This document shows, piece by piece, positions 26,751 through 36,021 of a DNA stretch of 64,000 bases. Each line of letters opens with the position of its first letter. Within the stretch, counting starts at the first letter, position 1. The notes under the pieces are model-generated. The model was not told where the DNA came from. It searched no databases and worked only from the letters and a program-made list of their open reading frames with translations. The position numbers and the translations under genes were made by a program. Origin of the DNA: Sva-07 sp963717385 (GTDB taxonomy: Bacteria; Actinomycetota; Acidimicrobiia; Acidimicrobiales; Ilumatobacteraceae). The stretch covers positions 434,001 to 498,000 of the forward strand of contig CAVQWE010000006.1 in the NCBI GenBank assembly GCA_963717385.1, read 5' to 3'.

Positions 26751-29711
26751 TCACGTGCGGGCGATCTCGACGTCTTCGTAGGTTTCGATGAGGTCGCCCG
26801 GCTTGAGGTCCTGGAAGTCGGACAGGCCGATACCGCACTCGAAGCCCTCACGGACTTCACGGGCATCGTCCTTGAACCGCTTGAGCGACGTGATGTCACC
26901 CTTCCAGATGATCGTGCCATCACGGAGGAAGCGCACCTTGGAACCGCGGGTGATGACGCCCGATCGGACGGAGCAACCTGCGATCGCACCCAACTTGGGC
27001 ACTCGGAAGATCTCGCGAACCTCGGCTTCGCCGGTGACCTGCTCTTCGAATTCCGGCTCGAGCATGCCGATGACGGCCTGCTCGATGTCTTCGAGGAGCT
27101 TGTAGATGATCTCGTAGGTACGGATCTCGACTTCTTCCTGCTCGGCAAGCTTGCGGGCTTTGCCGTCAGGTCGAACGTTGAAGCCGATGATCGTGGCGTT
27201 GGTGGCGTTGGCCAGCGTGATGTCGTTCTCGGTGATCCCACCGACTGCACGGTGTACGAAGCTGACGTTGACCTCGTCGCGCTCGAGCCGTCGCAACGAC
27301 TCGGTGACCGCTTCGAGCGAACCTTGCACGTCAGCCTTCAGAATCAGGTTGACCGACGCCTTCTCGCCCGACTGGATCTGGGCGAAGATGTCTTCGAGCT
27401 TGGTACCCGTCTTGACGCGAGCATCCTCACGGAGATGCTTCGCCTTGAGGCGAAGCTCTCGTGCCTCGGCAACGGTTCGTGCGATCTTCTCGTCGGGTGC
27501 AGCACGGAACTCGTCGCCGGCTTCGGGAACCAGCGAGAGACCCAGCACCTGGACCGGCGTTGACGGACCAGCGACCTTGACCTGTTCGCCCTTGTCGTTG
27601 ATCATCGCTCGGACCTTGCCCCAAGCAGCACCGGCAACGATCGGGTCGCCGACCTTGAGTTCGCCCTTGTCGACCAGGATCGTGGCAACGGGGCCCCGAC
27701 CCTTGTCGAGCTGTGCTTCGATGACGATGCCCTTGGCTCGGCCCGTCGGGTTGGCGGTGAGCTCTTCGAGCTCGGCAACAACCTGCAGCTGTTCGATCAG
27801 GTCGTCGACGCCGAGGCCCTTGAGAGCCGACATCTCGACGACGATCGTGTCGCCGCCCCATGACTCCGGGACGAGTTCGTACTCGGCGAGTTGGGTGAGA
27901 ACTCGCTGCGGGTCGGCGTTGTCGCGATCGATCTTGTTGACGGCAACCACGATCGGCACGTCGGCTGCACGAGCGTGATTGATCGCTTCGATCGTCTGCG
28001 GCATGATGCCGTCGTCTGCGGCGACCATCAGCACCACGATGTCGGTGGCGTCGGCGCCGCGAGCACGCATCTGTGTGAACGCTGCGTGGCCCGGCGTGTC
28101 GAGGAACGTGACCGAGCCGTGCTCGTTCTGTACCTGGTAGGCGCCGATGTGCTGGGTGATGCCACCGGCTTCGCCGTCGACGACGTTGGCGCCGCGGATG
28201 CGGTCGAGCAACGTGGTCTTGCCGTGGTCGACGTGGCCCATCACCGTGATGACCGGCGGGCGCGGTTCCTGCATTTCGTCGTCGTCGGAGTCGTCGAACA
28301 ACTTCTGCAGTTCGACCTCTTCCTGCTGACCGGGTTCGACCAGCAGGATCTCGGCGCCGACTTCCAGCGCGAACAGCTCCATCTGCTCATCGGCGAGCGT
28401 CATGGTCGCGGTGACCATTTCGCCGTTGTTGAGCAAGAAGCGGACGACGTCAGCAGGGGTGCGGTTCAGCTTCGGAGCGAACTCCTGAGCCGACACCCCA
28501 CGCTCGATGATGACCTCGCCGTCGGGGACGGGAGCATCGGAGGACGTATAGGCGGTGAACTGCGGCTGCAGGTCGTCTTGGTCGCGACGACGACGTCGAC
28601 GACCGGTACGACGCGGCGGGCGCCGCTGACCACTCGGACGGTTGCCGCCGGGACGGCCGGGACCGCCACCACCGGGGCCGCCACCTGGACGGCCGGGACC
28701 GCCACCACCGGGGCCGCCACCTGGGCGAGGAGTGAAACCACCTGGTCGCGGACGAGCTCCGCCAGGACCGCCGCCGGGGCGTGTGTTGGCAGGACGGGCC
28801 GACCCGGGAGGGGGCGGGATGACCTTGCCGCTCGGAGAGAGCGGGCGGCCCGGTGGCGGCGGAATCGCTTTGCCACTCGGCGACAGGGGACGGTCCGCAG
28901 GCGTGCCCTCCGGACGATCAGGAGCAGGACGGCGCGCTTCTGTGGGCACTGCGGCCTGCTCCGGCGGGCGGCCGCCCGCGGTGGGGCGTCCACTGGAGAT
29001 CACTCGGGCCGACGAGTCGACCGACTCGGCTGGGGCCGGCGTGGCATCGGTTTCGGCCGGCTCACCCTCGGCGACAGCTGCTGCTGGCTCAGCTGGCGCT
29101 GCTTCGGCCTCTGGCGCGACTGGCTGCGGCTCGGCGACGGGGGCGTCGGCCAGGGGCGTCGGCCGGCTCGGTTCAGCCGACACGACCGGTGCCGACGACT
29201 CGGTCGGGGCGTCGCTGACCGGCGCAGTTTCAGCTGGCTCTGTCGGCGCTGCGGCCGTGGCAGGGTCCGCCTCGGACTCGACGGCGGCGACCGGTGTCGC
29301 TTCGGTGGGCGCCTCGGTCGGGGCAGCAGCTTCGGCGGACACCGGTGCGGGCTCGTCGGCGGGCGCTGGCTCGTCGACAACGTCGGCTTTCGCTTCTGCG
29401 GCGGCCGGCTTCGCGGCAGCTTTCTTGGCTGGCTTCGCCTTGGCCGCTGCACCACCGTCGGCCTGCTTCTTGGCGGGAGCCTTCTTCTTGGCGGCCGCCT
29501 TCTTGGCTGCCTTGGGCTCTTCGGGTTGCTCGTCGCGTGTCAACCCGTCGCGCTGGGCGCGACGGGTCACCATGTCGGCGTATGCCTCAGCAAGTGAGGA
29601 CGACGGGCCCTTGGCGGCGACGCCGAGCACACCGCAGAGGTCGAGGACCTCTGCGTTCGTCATCCCGAGCTCTTTCGCGAGCTCGTGGATCCTGATCTTC
29701 TTCGCAGCCAC
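26751..29711 (-). CDS. infB: Translation initiation factor IF-2
   Basis: IF-2 is the GTPase that brings fMet-tRNA to the 30S subunit and promotes 50S joining. The 986-aa protein opens with the IF2_N module KIRIHELAKELGMTNAEVLD, followed by a very long Ala/Glu/Pro- and then Gly/Pro/Arg-rich linker (about residues 60-390). The G-domain starts near residue 490 with VMGHVDHGKTTLLDRI, followed by FLDTPGHAAFTQMRARGADA and VNKID. Domains II-IV follow to EDVEIART. The GTG at 29711 begins MAAKKIR; the only purine-rich stretch (AAAGG) is distant. No frameshift is seen. Confidence 0.96.
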   Translation of the reverse strand: MAAKKIRIHELAKELGMTNAEVLDLCGVLGVAAKGPSSSLAEAYADMVTRRAQRDGLTRDEQPEEPKAAKKAAAKKKAPAKKQADGGAAAKAKPAKKAAAKPAAAEAKADVVDEPAPADEPAPVSAEAAAPTEAPTEATPVAAVESEADPATAAAPTEPAETAPVSDAPTESSAPVVSAEPSRPTPLADAPVAEPQPVAPEAEAAPAEPAAAVAEGEPAETDATPAPAESVDSSARVISSGRPTAGGRPPEQAAVPTEARRPAPDRPEGTPADRPLSPSGKAIPPPPGRPLSPSGKVIPPPPGSARPANTRPGGGPGGARPRPGGFTPRPGGGPGGGGPGRPGGGPGGGGPGRPGGNRPSGQRRPPRRTGRRRRRRDQDDLQPQFTAYTSSDAPVPDGEVIIERGVSAQEFAPKLNRTPADVVRFLLNNGEMVTATMTLADEQMELFALEVGAEILLVEPGQQEEVELQKLFDDSDDDEMQEPRPPVITVMGHVDHGKTTLLDRIRGANVVDGEAGGITQHIGAYQVQNEHGSVTFLDTPGHAAFTQMRARGADATDIVVLMVAADDGIMPQTIEAINHARAADVPIVVAVNKIDRDNADPQRVLTQLAEYELVPESWGGDTIVVEMSALKGLGVDDLIEQLQVVAELEELTANPTGRAKGIVIEAQLDKGRGPVATILVDKGELKVGDPIVAGAAWGKVRAMINDKGEQVKVAGPSTPVQVLGLSLVPEAGDEFRAAPDEKIARTVAEARELRLKAKHLREDARVKTGTKLEDIFAQIQSGEKASVNLILKADVQGSLEAVTESLRRLERDEVNVSFVHRAVGGITENDITLANATNATIIGFNVRPDGKARKLAEQEEVEIRTYEIIYKLLEDIEQAVIGMLEPEFEEQVTGEAEVREIFRVPKLGAIAGCSVRSGVITRGSKVRFLRDGTIIWKGDITSLKRFKDDAREVREGFECGIGLSDFQDLKPGDLIETYEDVEIART
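28650..28722. repeat. 36-bp tandem duplication inside infB
   Basis: The unit CGGCCGGGACCGCCACCACC plus a further 16 bp is repeated twice, encoding GGGPGGGGPGRP-type glycine/proline repeats in the IF-2 linker. Being a multiple of three, it keeps the frame. Confidence 0.7.
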
Positions 29712-29760
29712 GTTGTCGATTCAACCTTTCACAGTCGTCTTTGCCTCGCGGATGCTGGAA

Positions 29761-30074
29761 TCAATGCGCATCCGGGTGTTGATCGGTGCCAGCCCCACGG
29801 CCGGCGAGTTTGCTGATTGCCGCTTCGTCGTCTGCGGTGATGTCACGCCGCCACGCCCGAGCGAACGCCCGTCGAGACAGCGCCGCATCGAGACATGACA
29901 CGACCGCGATCTGATCGCCCGTCGCGTCACGGCACAGCCATGCGCCTCGCCCGTTGCTCGGTCCGTCAACGCAGATGCCAGCGTCTGTGCTCGTGACACG
30001 CACGAGGTGAGACTGCGGGCGTCGCTGACGACAGCCGAGACAGCTGCGAACGGGTTCGGGGCGATGGGCAGCAC
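29761..30074 (-). CDS. ylxR: YlxR family RNA-binding protein (DUF448), frameshifted near 30060
   Basis: YlxR is a small RNA- or nucleoid-associated protein conserved between nusA and infB. The downstream frame encodes RSCLGCRQRRPQSHLVRV, the signature CxxCR motif, then GRGAWLCRD and RRAFARAWRRDI to the stop at 29761. The start GTG at 30074 (TGAGTG with the nusA tail) begins MLPIA in another frame. Adding one C to the CCCC run at about 30060 joins them as MLPIAPEPVRSCLGC, giving about 104 aa. The homopolymer position suggests a sequencing error. Confidence 0.75.
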
Positions 30075-31416
30075 TCAGTCGTCGCCGCCGTTCTTGGTGG
30101 CGGGCTCGTCGTCCGGTCCGACATCGACTTCCGATTCCGCTTCAGCGGTGTCTGACACCACAACCACTCGTCGCCCGTCGACTTCGCTTCAGCAACCTCC
30201 GGGTCAGCAACCTCGGACGCACGTGTCGGTTGTCTCGACAGCGTCCGACGTGGTAGGTGTCCGCAGCCTCACGCCTCGGTGTCGCCACCGGCAGCGGCGG
30301 CTTGGGCTTGCCAGTCGGACTCGCTGATCACGCTGCCGTCGGCCGCGTGCCATTCCATCTCGCCACTCTCGGCGTTCGCACGCCATTCGCCGTCGGCGTA
30401 CTCGACGTCGGCGTCTCGGCCACCGGCCGGAATGCCCTCGGCGAGCTGCGTCTCGGATCGGATGTCGACACGCACACCGGTGAGGCGGGCGGCGAGACGA
30501 GCGTTCTGCCCCTCGCGGCCGATCGCCAGACTGAGCTGGTGGTCGGGCACGATGACATCGGCGGCGGTGCCGTCGTCGGAGATGATCACCTGGCTGACCT
30601 TCGCCGGCGACAACGCCTTGGCAACGAAGTCCGGCAAGGTCTTCGCTGAACGGGACGATGTCGATCTTCTCGCCGCGCATCTCGTTGACGACCATGCGCA
30701 CACGCCCACCTCGGGCACCGACGCAGGCACCGACCGGGTCGACGTTGTGATCGTTCGACCAGACGGCGATCTTGGTGCGGTGACCCGGTTCACGGGCGCA
30801 GGCCTTGATCTCGACGATGCCGTCGGCGATCTCGGGCACTTCCAGTTCGAAGAGGCGCTTGATGAGACCCGGGTGGGTGCGAGACACCACGATCTGCGGG
30901 CCCTTCGGCGTGCGGCGCACTTCGACGATGTACGCCTTCTGGCGATCGCCTTGGGCGGGGCGCTCGAACGGCACCTGCTCGGCCTGCGGCAAGCAGGGCC
31001 TCGACCCGACCGAGGTCGAGCAGCGTGTAGCGGGCGTCGGTGCGCTGGATGATGCCGGTGACGATGTCGCCCTCGCGGTTCGCGTACTCCTCGAACTTGC
31101 GCTCGGATTCGACCTCGCGGATGCGCTGGCTCATCACCTGGCGGAAGGTCTGGGCGGCGATGCGACCGAGCTCTTCCTTCTTGGGGGTGTCGTCACGCTC
31201 GTTGACCCAGTTGCCATCTTCGTCGACGTCGTACGCGATGAACGAGAACTCCATCGATTCGGGGTTCACTTCGACGACGACTTCGTCGGCGGCATCGGGG
31301 CGGCGCTTGTAGGCCGAGGCGAGTGCATCGACGAGGACGTGCAGCAGCGTGTCTTCGGAGATGCCCTTCTCCTGGGCCAGCATGCCAATGGCCTCGCTCA
31401 TGTCGAGGTTGCTCAT
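30075..31416 (-). CDS. nusA: Transcription termination/antitermination factor NusA (multiple frameshifts)
   Basis: NusA binds RNA polymerase and modulates pausing, termination and antitermination. The N-terminal domain begins MSNLDMSEAIGMLAQEKGIS at the ATG 31416 (AAGGAG upstream; 4-bp overlap with rimP). S1 and KH domains follow: YTLLDLGRVEALL, then PQAEQVPFERPAQGDRQKAY after a frameshift at about 30992. After a second frameshift at about 30637 comes LPDFVAKALSPAKVSQVII and LAIGREGQNARLAARLTG. A stop at 30269 is followed by acidic coding-like text in shifting frames (EVADPEVAEAKSTGDEW, then VDVGPDDEPATKNGGDD) up to 30075. I read this as an acidic tail with further indels; that tail is less certain than the core. 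Confidence 0.88.
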
Positions 31417-31988
31417 GACGTTTGCTTCTCCTTGTTCGATGTGGTCGTCGGTGACTTCGTGCCGGTCGGTTTCGACCCGGACTTCTTCTTGCCGGATGAC
31501 TGCTTGCCAGGCTTCGGCTTCGGACCCCACTCGAAGACGGTGCGGGCCTTGTCGATGTCGTCGATCGCAACCGATCGCTCGGTGCCATCGTCGAGCAGCA
31601 ACGTGGCGCTGCGATCGTCGGCTTCGGTGAGTGCCCCCTGCAGTCGGCGGGGGTCGGCCTGCGGGTCGCGCAAGCGAACGGTGATGGTCTTGCCGACCTC
31701 ACGCTGGTAGTGCGCCGGTGTTCGCAGCTGGCGTTCGAGGCCTGGGCTCGTGATCTCGAGTGTGTAGTGCCCGGCGATCGGGTCGTCATGGTCGAGTTCA
31801 CGCGAGATCAATCGGGTGGCCAGCGACAACGAATCCAGGTTGATACCGGACTCGGAGCCAGGAGGTGTGTCGAGGGTGATGCGCATCGTGGCGCCGCGCC
31901 GCTCGATGTCGTACACGTCGAGTTGGAGGTCGGCAGCGATCGGTGCCACGAGAGCGTGAACACGATCGATCTCGGTCGATGCACTCAT
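31413..31988 (-). CDS. rimP: Ribosome maturation factor RimP
   Basis: RimP assists early 30S assembly. The 191-aa protein has LQLDVYDIERRGATMRITLD, then LEITSPGLERQLRTPAHYQR, the most conserved RimP block, followed by a small beta-barrel domain and a Lys/Ser/Thr-rich tail of about 40 residues. A strong Shine-Dalgarno (GAAAGGAGG) lies 8 nt before the ATG. It is the first gene of the nusA-infB operon and overlaps nusA by 4 bp (ATGA). Confidence 0.94.
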   Translation of the reverse strand: MSASTEIDRVHALVAPIAADLQLDVYDIERRGATMRITLDTPPGSESGINLDSLSLATRLISRELDHDDPIAGHYTLEITSPGLERQLRTPAHYQREVGKTITVRLRDPQADPRRLQGALTEADDRSATLLLDDGTERSVAIDDIDKARTVFEWGPKPKPGKQSSGKKKSGSKPTGTKSPTTTSNKEKQTS

Positions 31989-32012
31989 CCGAACTGCCTC
32001 CTTTCAACAAAC

Positions 32013-32039
32013 AAGGCGTGGGGCTCAGCCCCACGCCTT
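32013..32039 (-). promoter_or_regulatory. Perfect 13-bp inverted repeat in the rimP-nusA-infB leader
   Basis: AAGGCGTGGGGCT and AGCCCCACGCCTT are exact reverse complements around a single C. The element lies 25 nt upstream of the rimP start, between the putative -10 box and the Shine-Dalgarno. On the minus strand it is followed by GTTTGTTG. It could be an attenuator or terminator feeding NusA autoregulation; that role is inferred. Confidence 0.6.
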
Positions 32040-32065
32040 TCGGTACCAAACCAAATGGACCCTTG

Positions 32066-32071
32066 ATCATA
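32066..32071 (-). promoter_or_regulatory. putative -10 box of the rimP operon
   Basis: TATGAT on the minus strand lies 77 nt upstream of rimP, just before the leader palindrome. No convincing -35 hexamer is seen. Confidence 0.45.
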
Positions 32072-32182
32072 GCAGCGGCCTCAGCAGGTTGGACAGGGGC
32101 CAGGATCGCCGCTGGACCGGTGGACGGAACCGATTCGCGAGCGCCGACGAGCGCCCACCGACGGCCTCGCCGTCGACACAGC

Positions 32183-32188
32183 TACATT
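32183..32188 (+). promoter_or_regulatory. putative leaderless -10 box of proS
   Basis: TACATT ends 6 nt before the GTG at 32195, supporting that start over the ATG three codons downstream. Confidence 0.5.
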
Positions 32189-32194
32189 CGCTGC

Positions 32195-33973
32195 GTGCTT
32201 CGGATGTCGACCCTGCTCTTGAAAACGCTCCGCGACGACCCGGCTGATGCCGAGGTTGCGAGCCACCGACTGCTCGTGCGTGCCGGCTACGTCCGGCGTG
32301 TGGCGCCGGGAGGGTTCTCGTGGCTCCCGCTCGGCTGGTTGGTGTACCGCAACGTCGAACAGATCGTGCGTGACGAGATGAACGCCGCCGGATTCCAGGA
32401 GGTGCACTTCCCCGCACTGCTGCCCCGCGAGCCCTACGAGGCCACCGGCCGCTGGACCGAGTACGGCGACAATCTGTTCCGCCTGCAGGACCGCAAGGGC
32501 GCCGACTTCCTGCTCGCCCCCACCCACGAGGAGATGTTCACGCTCTTGGTGAAGGACATCTGCGGCTCGTACAAGGACCTGCCGCTGTCGATCTACCAGA
32601 TCCAGACCAAGTACCGCGACGAGGCACGCCCGCGGGCGGGACTGCTGCGCGGCCGCGAGTTCGTGATGAAGGATTCGTACAGCTTCGACCTGACCGACGA
32701 GGGCTTGCAAGCGTCGTACGACCAGCACCGGGCCGCCTACATCTCGTTGTTCGATCGGCTCGGGTTGCCGTATGTGATCGTGTCGGCGATGTCCGGGGCG
32801 ATGGGCGGTTCGGCGTCGGAGGAGTTCCTGGCCCCGATGGACGTCGGCGAGGACACCTTCATCCGCTGCACGTCGTGCGACTACGCGGCGAACGTCGAAG
32901 CCGTGATGACCCCCGCTCCCCCGGCGATCCTGTTCGACGGACTGCCTGCGGCCGTCGTCCACGACACACCCGACACGCCGACCATCGCCACGCTGGTCGA
33001 CTTCGTGAACGCCGACACCGCCCTGCGGCACCCCGACCGCGACTGGACGGCGGCCGACACGTTGAAGAACGTCGTCGTGAAGCTGCGCCACCCCGACGGC
33101 ACCGTCGAACCGTTGGCGATCGGCCTGCCTGGCGACCGCGAAGTCGACATGAAACGCCTCGAGGCGCAGGTCTCGCCCGCCGAGCCCGAGCCGTTCGACG
33201 AAGCCGACTTCGCCAAGCAGCCCTCGCTGAAGAAGGGCTACATCGGCCCCGGCGTGCTCGGGTCCGACAACATGTCGGGTATCCGCTATCTGGTCGACCC
33301 GCGCGTCGTCGACGGCACCGCCTGGATCACCGGCGCCGACGCGCCCGGCCAACATGTGATCAATCTGGTGGCAGGGCGCGACTTCACGCCTGACGGCACG
33401 ATCGAGGCGGCCGAGATCCGCGACGGCGACGTCTGCCCCGAGTGTGGGTCAGACGTCGAGATCGCCCGCGGCATCGAGATCGGCCACATCTTCCAGCTCG
33501 GCCGCAAGTACGCCGAAGCACTCGAGCTCAAGGTGCAGGACGAGAACGGCAAGCCGGTCACGCCCACCATGGGCTCCTACGGCGTCGGTGTCACTCGTGC
33601 CCTGGCAGCGATCGCCGAAGCAAATCACGACGACATCGGACTCGTGTGGCCCCGCGAGATCTCACCTGCCGACGTCCACGTGGTGATCGCCGGCAAGGCC
33701 GACGGACCGCAGATCCCCGCCGGTGAACAACTGGCCGCCGACCTCGAAGCCGCCGGACTCCGAGTGCTGCTCGACGACCGCTACGGGCCCTCGCCCGGTG
33801 TGAAGTTCAAGGACGCCGAACTGATCGGCATCCCCACCATCGCCATCGTCGGCCGCGGCGTCGGCGACGAGACCAACCCCACCATCGAGGTGAAGGACCG
33901 CCGCTCCGGCGACCGCGAGGACGTCGCCATCGCAGACGCCGTCGCGCATCTCATCTCGATCTGCCGCCGCTGA
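32195..33973 (+). CDS. proS: Proline-tRNA ligase
   Basis: A class II aminoacyl-tRNA synthetase charging tRNA-Pro. The 592-aa protein starts MLRMSTLLLKTLRDDPADAE from the GTG at 32195, the usual actinobacterial opening. Motif 2 is seen in YRDEARPRAGLLRGREFVMK. The bacterial-type editing (INS) domain is present, with LKNVVVKLRHPDG and FDEADFAKQPSLKKGYIGPG. Motif 3 is GSYGVGVTRALAAIAE, and the anticodon-binding domain follows. It is transcribed divergently from the rimP operon. A stem-loop lies just after the stop. Confidence 0.95.
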   Translation: MLRMSTLLLKTLRDDPADAEVASHRLLVRAGYVRRVAPGGFSWLPLGWLVYRNVEQIVRDEMNAAGFQEVHFPALLPREPYEATGRWTEYGDNLFRLQDRKGADFLLAPTHEEMFTLLVKDICGSYKDLPLSIYQIQTKYRDEARPRAGLLRGREFVMKDSYSFDLTDEGLQASYDQHRAAYISLFDRLGLPYVIVSAMSGAMGGSASEEFLAPMDVGEDTFIRCTSCDYAANVEAVMTPAPPAILFDGLPAAVVHDTPDTPTIATLVDFVNADTALRHPDRDWTAADTLKNVVVKLRHPDGTVEPLAIGLPGDREVDMKRLEAQVSPAEPEPFDEADFAKQPSLKKGYIGPGVLGSDNMSGIRYLVDPRVVDGTAWITGADAPGQHVINLVAGRDFTPDGTIEAAEIRDGDVCPECGSDVEIARGIEIGHIFQLGRKYAEALELKVQDENGKPVTPTMGSYGVGVTRALAAIAEANHDDIGLVWPREISPADVHVVIAGKADGPQIPAGEQLAADLEAAGLRVLLDDRYGPSPGVKFKDAELIGIPTIAIVGRGVGDETNPTIEVKDRRSGDREDVAIADAVAHLISICRR

Positions 33974-33985
33974 GTCCAATCCCAG

Positions 33986-34042
33986 CCCGAAATCGTGCGG
34001 ATTCGTGACGGTGAGCGTCACGATCTCGCGGGACATTTCGGG
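33986..34042. terminator. Putative bidirectional terminator between convergent proS and maoC-like genes
   Basis: An outer stem CCCGAAAT/ATTTCGGG encloses an inner stem CGTGACG/CGTCACG. It occupies the 88-bp gap between the two convergent stop codons. There is no U-tract, so the terminator role is inferred. Confidence 0.5.
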
Positions 34043-34061
34043 AATGGGTCGCGCGGGTGGG

Positions 34062-34920
34062 TCAGGTGTGCTTGAGGAGGCCTTGGTCGATCACGACGCG
34101 TTCGGTCGACGGGTCGGACGGGTCGACGGCGCTGGTGGAGAACAGCGTTTCGCCGACGTCGCCAGACCACATGCTGATCGTGAGGGTGTCGCCCGGCAGC
34201 ACGGGCGCCGCGAAGCGGGCCTCGATGTGCTGGAACCTGGCCGGATCGTCACCGCAGACGGCATCGAGCAGCGCTCGACCGGTGAATCCATAGCTGCAGA
34301 GCCCGTGCAGGATCGGGCGGTCGAAGCCGCCGATCGCCGCGAATGCCGGGTCGGTGTGCAGCGGGTTGCGGTCGCCGGACAGGCGGTACACGAACGCCTG
34401 GTCGATCGATGTCTGATACGAGATCACATGGTCGGGATCGCGTTCGGGCGGCACGTTCTTCGGGCCTGACGGACCCCGGTCGCCACCCCAGCCTCCTTCG
34501 CCACGAATGAACGCCGACGAGGTGTTGGTGTAGAGCGGCTCACCGTTCATCACCGCTCGCGACTCGGTGACCACCACGGCGGCCTTGCCCTTGTCGTACA
34601 TGGCGACGAGTTCGCTGGTGATCGACACGGCGCCCTCGACCGGAATCTGCTGGTGCAAGGTGACGGCCTGCTGGCCGTGCACGAGCAGCGCGGGGTTGAA
34701 CGTACCGATGTTGCCCATCGCCGAACCCCTCCCCCAGCCGATGACAACCGGGAAGGTGGGATAGACGAGTTGGTCGACACCGTTGGTGTTCTCGGTGGTG
34801 AACGGCCAGTTGCTCGTGACCTGCGCCGATACCGACCGCGTAGAGAAGTGCATCCTTCGAGGTCCAGCTGACCTCGACTGGCTCGCTGGTGGATCCGACT
34901 GCGTCAGGATTGAGTGGCAT
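34062..34920 (-). CDS. MaoC family 2-enoyl-CoA hydratase (one frameshift near 34805)
   Basis: The N-terminus MPLNPDAVGSTSEPVEVSWT and DALLYAVGIGAGHEQLA lies in one frame. After about 34805 it continues as FTTENTNGVDQLVYPTFPVV to QTSIDQAFVYRLSGDRNPLH and PILHGLCSYGFTGRALLD. The D-x(4)-H hydratase-2 motif is SGDRNPLHTDPAFA. Removing one base in CTGGC(C)GTTC joins both parts into about 285 aa. Such proteins hydrate trans-2-enoyl-CoA to the (3R)-hydroxy form. The gene lies 17 bp downstream of a matching SDR gene. Confidence 0.85.
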
Positions 34921-34937
34921 GTGGTTCTCGCTTTCGT

Positions 34938-35864
34938 TCAGGAGTTGAGCATGGTCTGCGGCCAGCCGCCGGGCTCACCGTTCATGCCCGAGTTGAGGCG
35001 GGCACCTGCGAGCAGGTCGGCAACGGCCGGGCCGATCTTGGTCGGGTCGTCGATCGGTGTGGTCGACGGACCGCGCACCCAACCCTCTGCCACGGCGAGT
35101 GTCTGGCCGGAGGCTTCGAACACTCGACCGGTCACATTGGCTGCCTCGTCCGAGCACAGCCACGTCACGATCGGGGCGATCCAGTGCGGCGCCCGCGCCT
35201 CGCGCTCTTCGTCGGTTTCCGGCGCCGGGCCGAGCCCCTCGGTCATCCGAGTGAGAGCAACCGGGCCGACCGCGTTGACCGTGACGCCGTACCGAGCAAC
35301 TTCGAGCGCCACGATGTTGGTGAACGCAGCGATGCCCGCTTTGGCGGCGCCGTAGTTGGCCTGGCCCGGATTGCCGTAGATGCCCGACACCGAGGTGGTG
35401 TTGACGATTCGACCGCTGACTGGTTGGCCGGCTTTGGCTCGCTCACGCCAATAGGCAACCGCCCAGCGCGATGGTGCAAAGGTGCCCTTGAGGTGGACGT
35501 TGATGACCGAGTCCCATTCCTCCTCGGTCATGTTCGCAAGTACACGGTCGCGCAAGATGCCGGCGTTGTTGACGAGTGCGTGGAGATCACCGAAGGTCTC
35601 GACCGCGGTGTTGATCATCCGCTGGGCACCTTCCCAGTCGGCCACGTTGTCGCCGTTGGCGACGGCCTCGCCGCCCATCGCCACGATCTCGTCGACCACC
35701 TGTTGCGCCGGCGACGTGTCGCCGCCGCTGCCGTCGACGTTGCCGCCGAGGTCGTTCACGACGACTTTGGCGCCGTGACGGGCGAGGCTGAGCGCGTGCT
35801 CGCGTCCGATTCCGCGTCCGGCTCCCGTGACAATGGCGACTCGCCCCTCGCACAGACCACTCAT
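34938..35864 (-). CDS. SDR-family oxidoreductase, (3R)-hydroxyacyl-CoA dehydrogenase-like
   Basis: The 308-aa protein has the NAD-binding motif VAIVTGAGRGIGREHAL, VNNAGIL, and the catalytic S-Y-K set in TTSVSGIYGNPGQANYGAAK. The segment VVVNDLGGNVDGSGGDTSPA is typical of the dehydrogenase domain of multifunctional enzyme type 2 (MFE-2). Strong Shine-Dalgarno GAGGAGG before the ATG at 35864. A TACGAT box lies about 55 nt upstream. Together with the MaoC gene it reconstitutes the hydratase plus dehydrogenase of MFE-2-type beta-oxidation, as two polypeptides. Confidence 0.9.
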   Translation of the reverse strand: MSGLCEGRVAIVTGAGRGIGREHALSLARHGAKVVVNDLGGNVDGSGGDTSPAQQVVDEIVAMGGEAVANGDNVADWEGAQRMINTAVETFGDLHALVNNAGILRDRVLANMTEEEWDSVINVHLKGTFAPSRWAVAYWRERAKAGQPVSGRIVNTTSVSGIYGNPGQANYGAAKAGIAAFTNIVALEVARYGVTVNAVGPVALTRMTEGLGPAPETDEEREARAPHWIAPIVTWLCSDEAANVTGRVFEASGQTLAVAEGWVRGPSTTPIDDPTKIGPAVADLLAGARLNSGMNGEPGGWPQTMLNS

Positions 35865-36008
35865 CAACAATTCCTCCTCGTTCTGGTCGCACCCGATTGG
35901 CGGTGCCGACCCCGCCGGCATCGTAGAGTCAGCCCTGCGTGCGACTGCCAGCGGACGAAGCGCTCACACGACAACACGCTGACCAACGCAGGCTGCAACA
36001 CCCGCCCC

Positions 36009-36014
36009 TAACCT
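36009..36014 (+). promoter_or_regulatory. putative leaderless -10 box
   Basis: TAACCT ends 7 nt before the GTG at 36022; no Shine-Dalgarno is present. Confidence 0.45.
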
Positions 36015-36021
36015 TGCGGCT

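Noticed and set aside
27891..29597. 568-codon plus-strand frame opposite infB
   Set aside because: Its Thr/Gly/Arg-repeat text mirrors the IF-2 low-complexity linker; no independent coding signal.
29721..30074. 117-codon frame covering ylxR from the GTG at 30074
   Set aside because: After the first four codons this frame is a shadow; the CxxCR YlxR text is in the adjacent frame, joined by one missing C.
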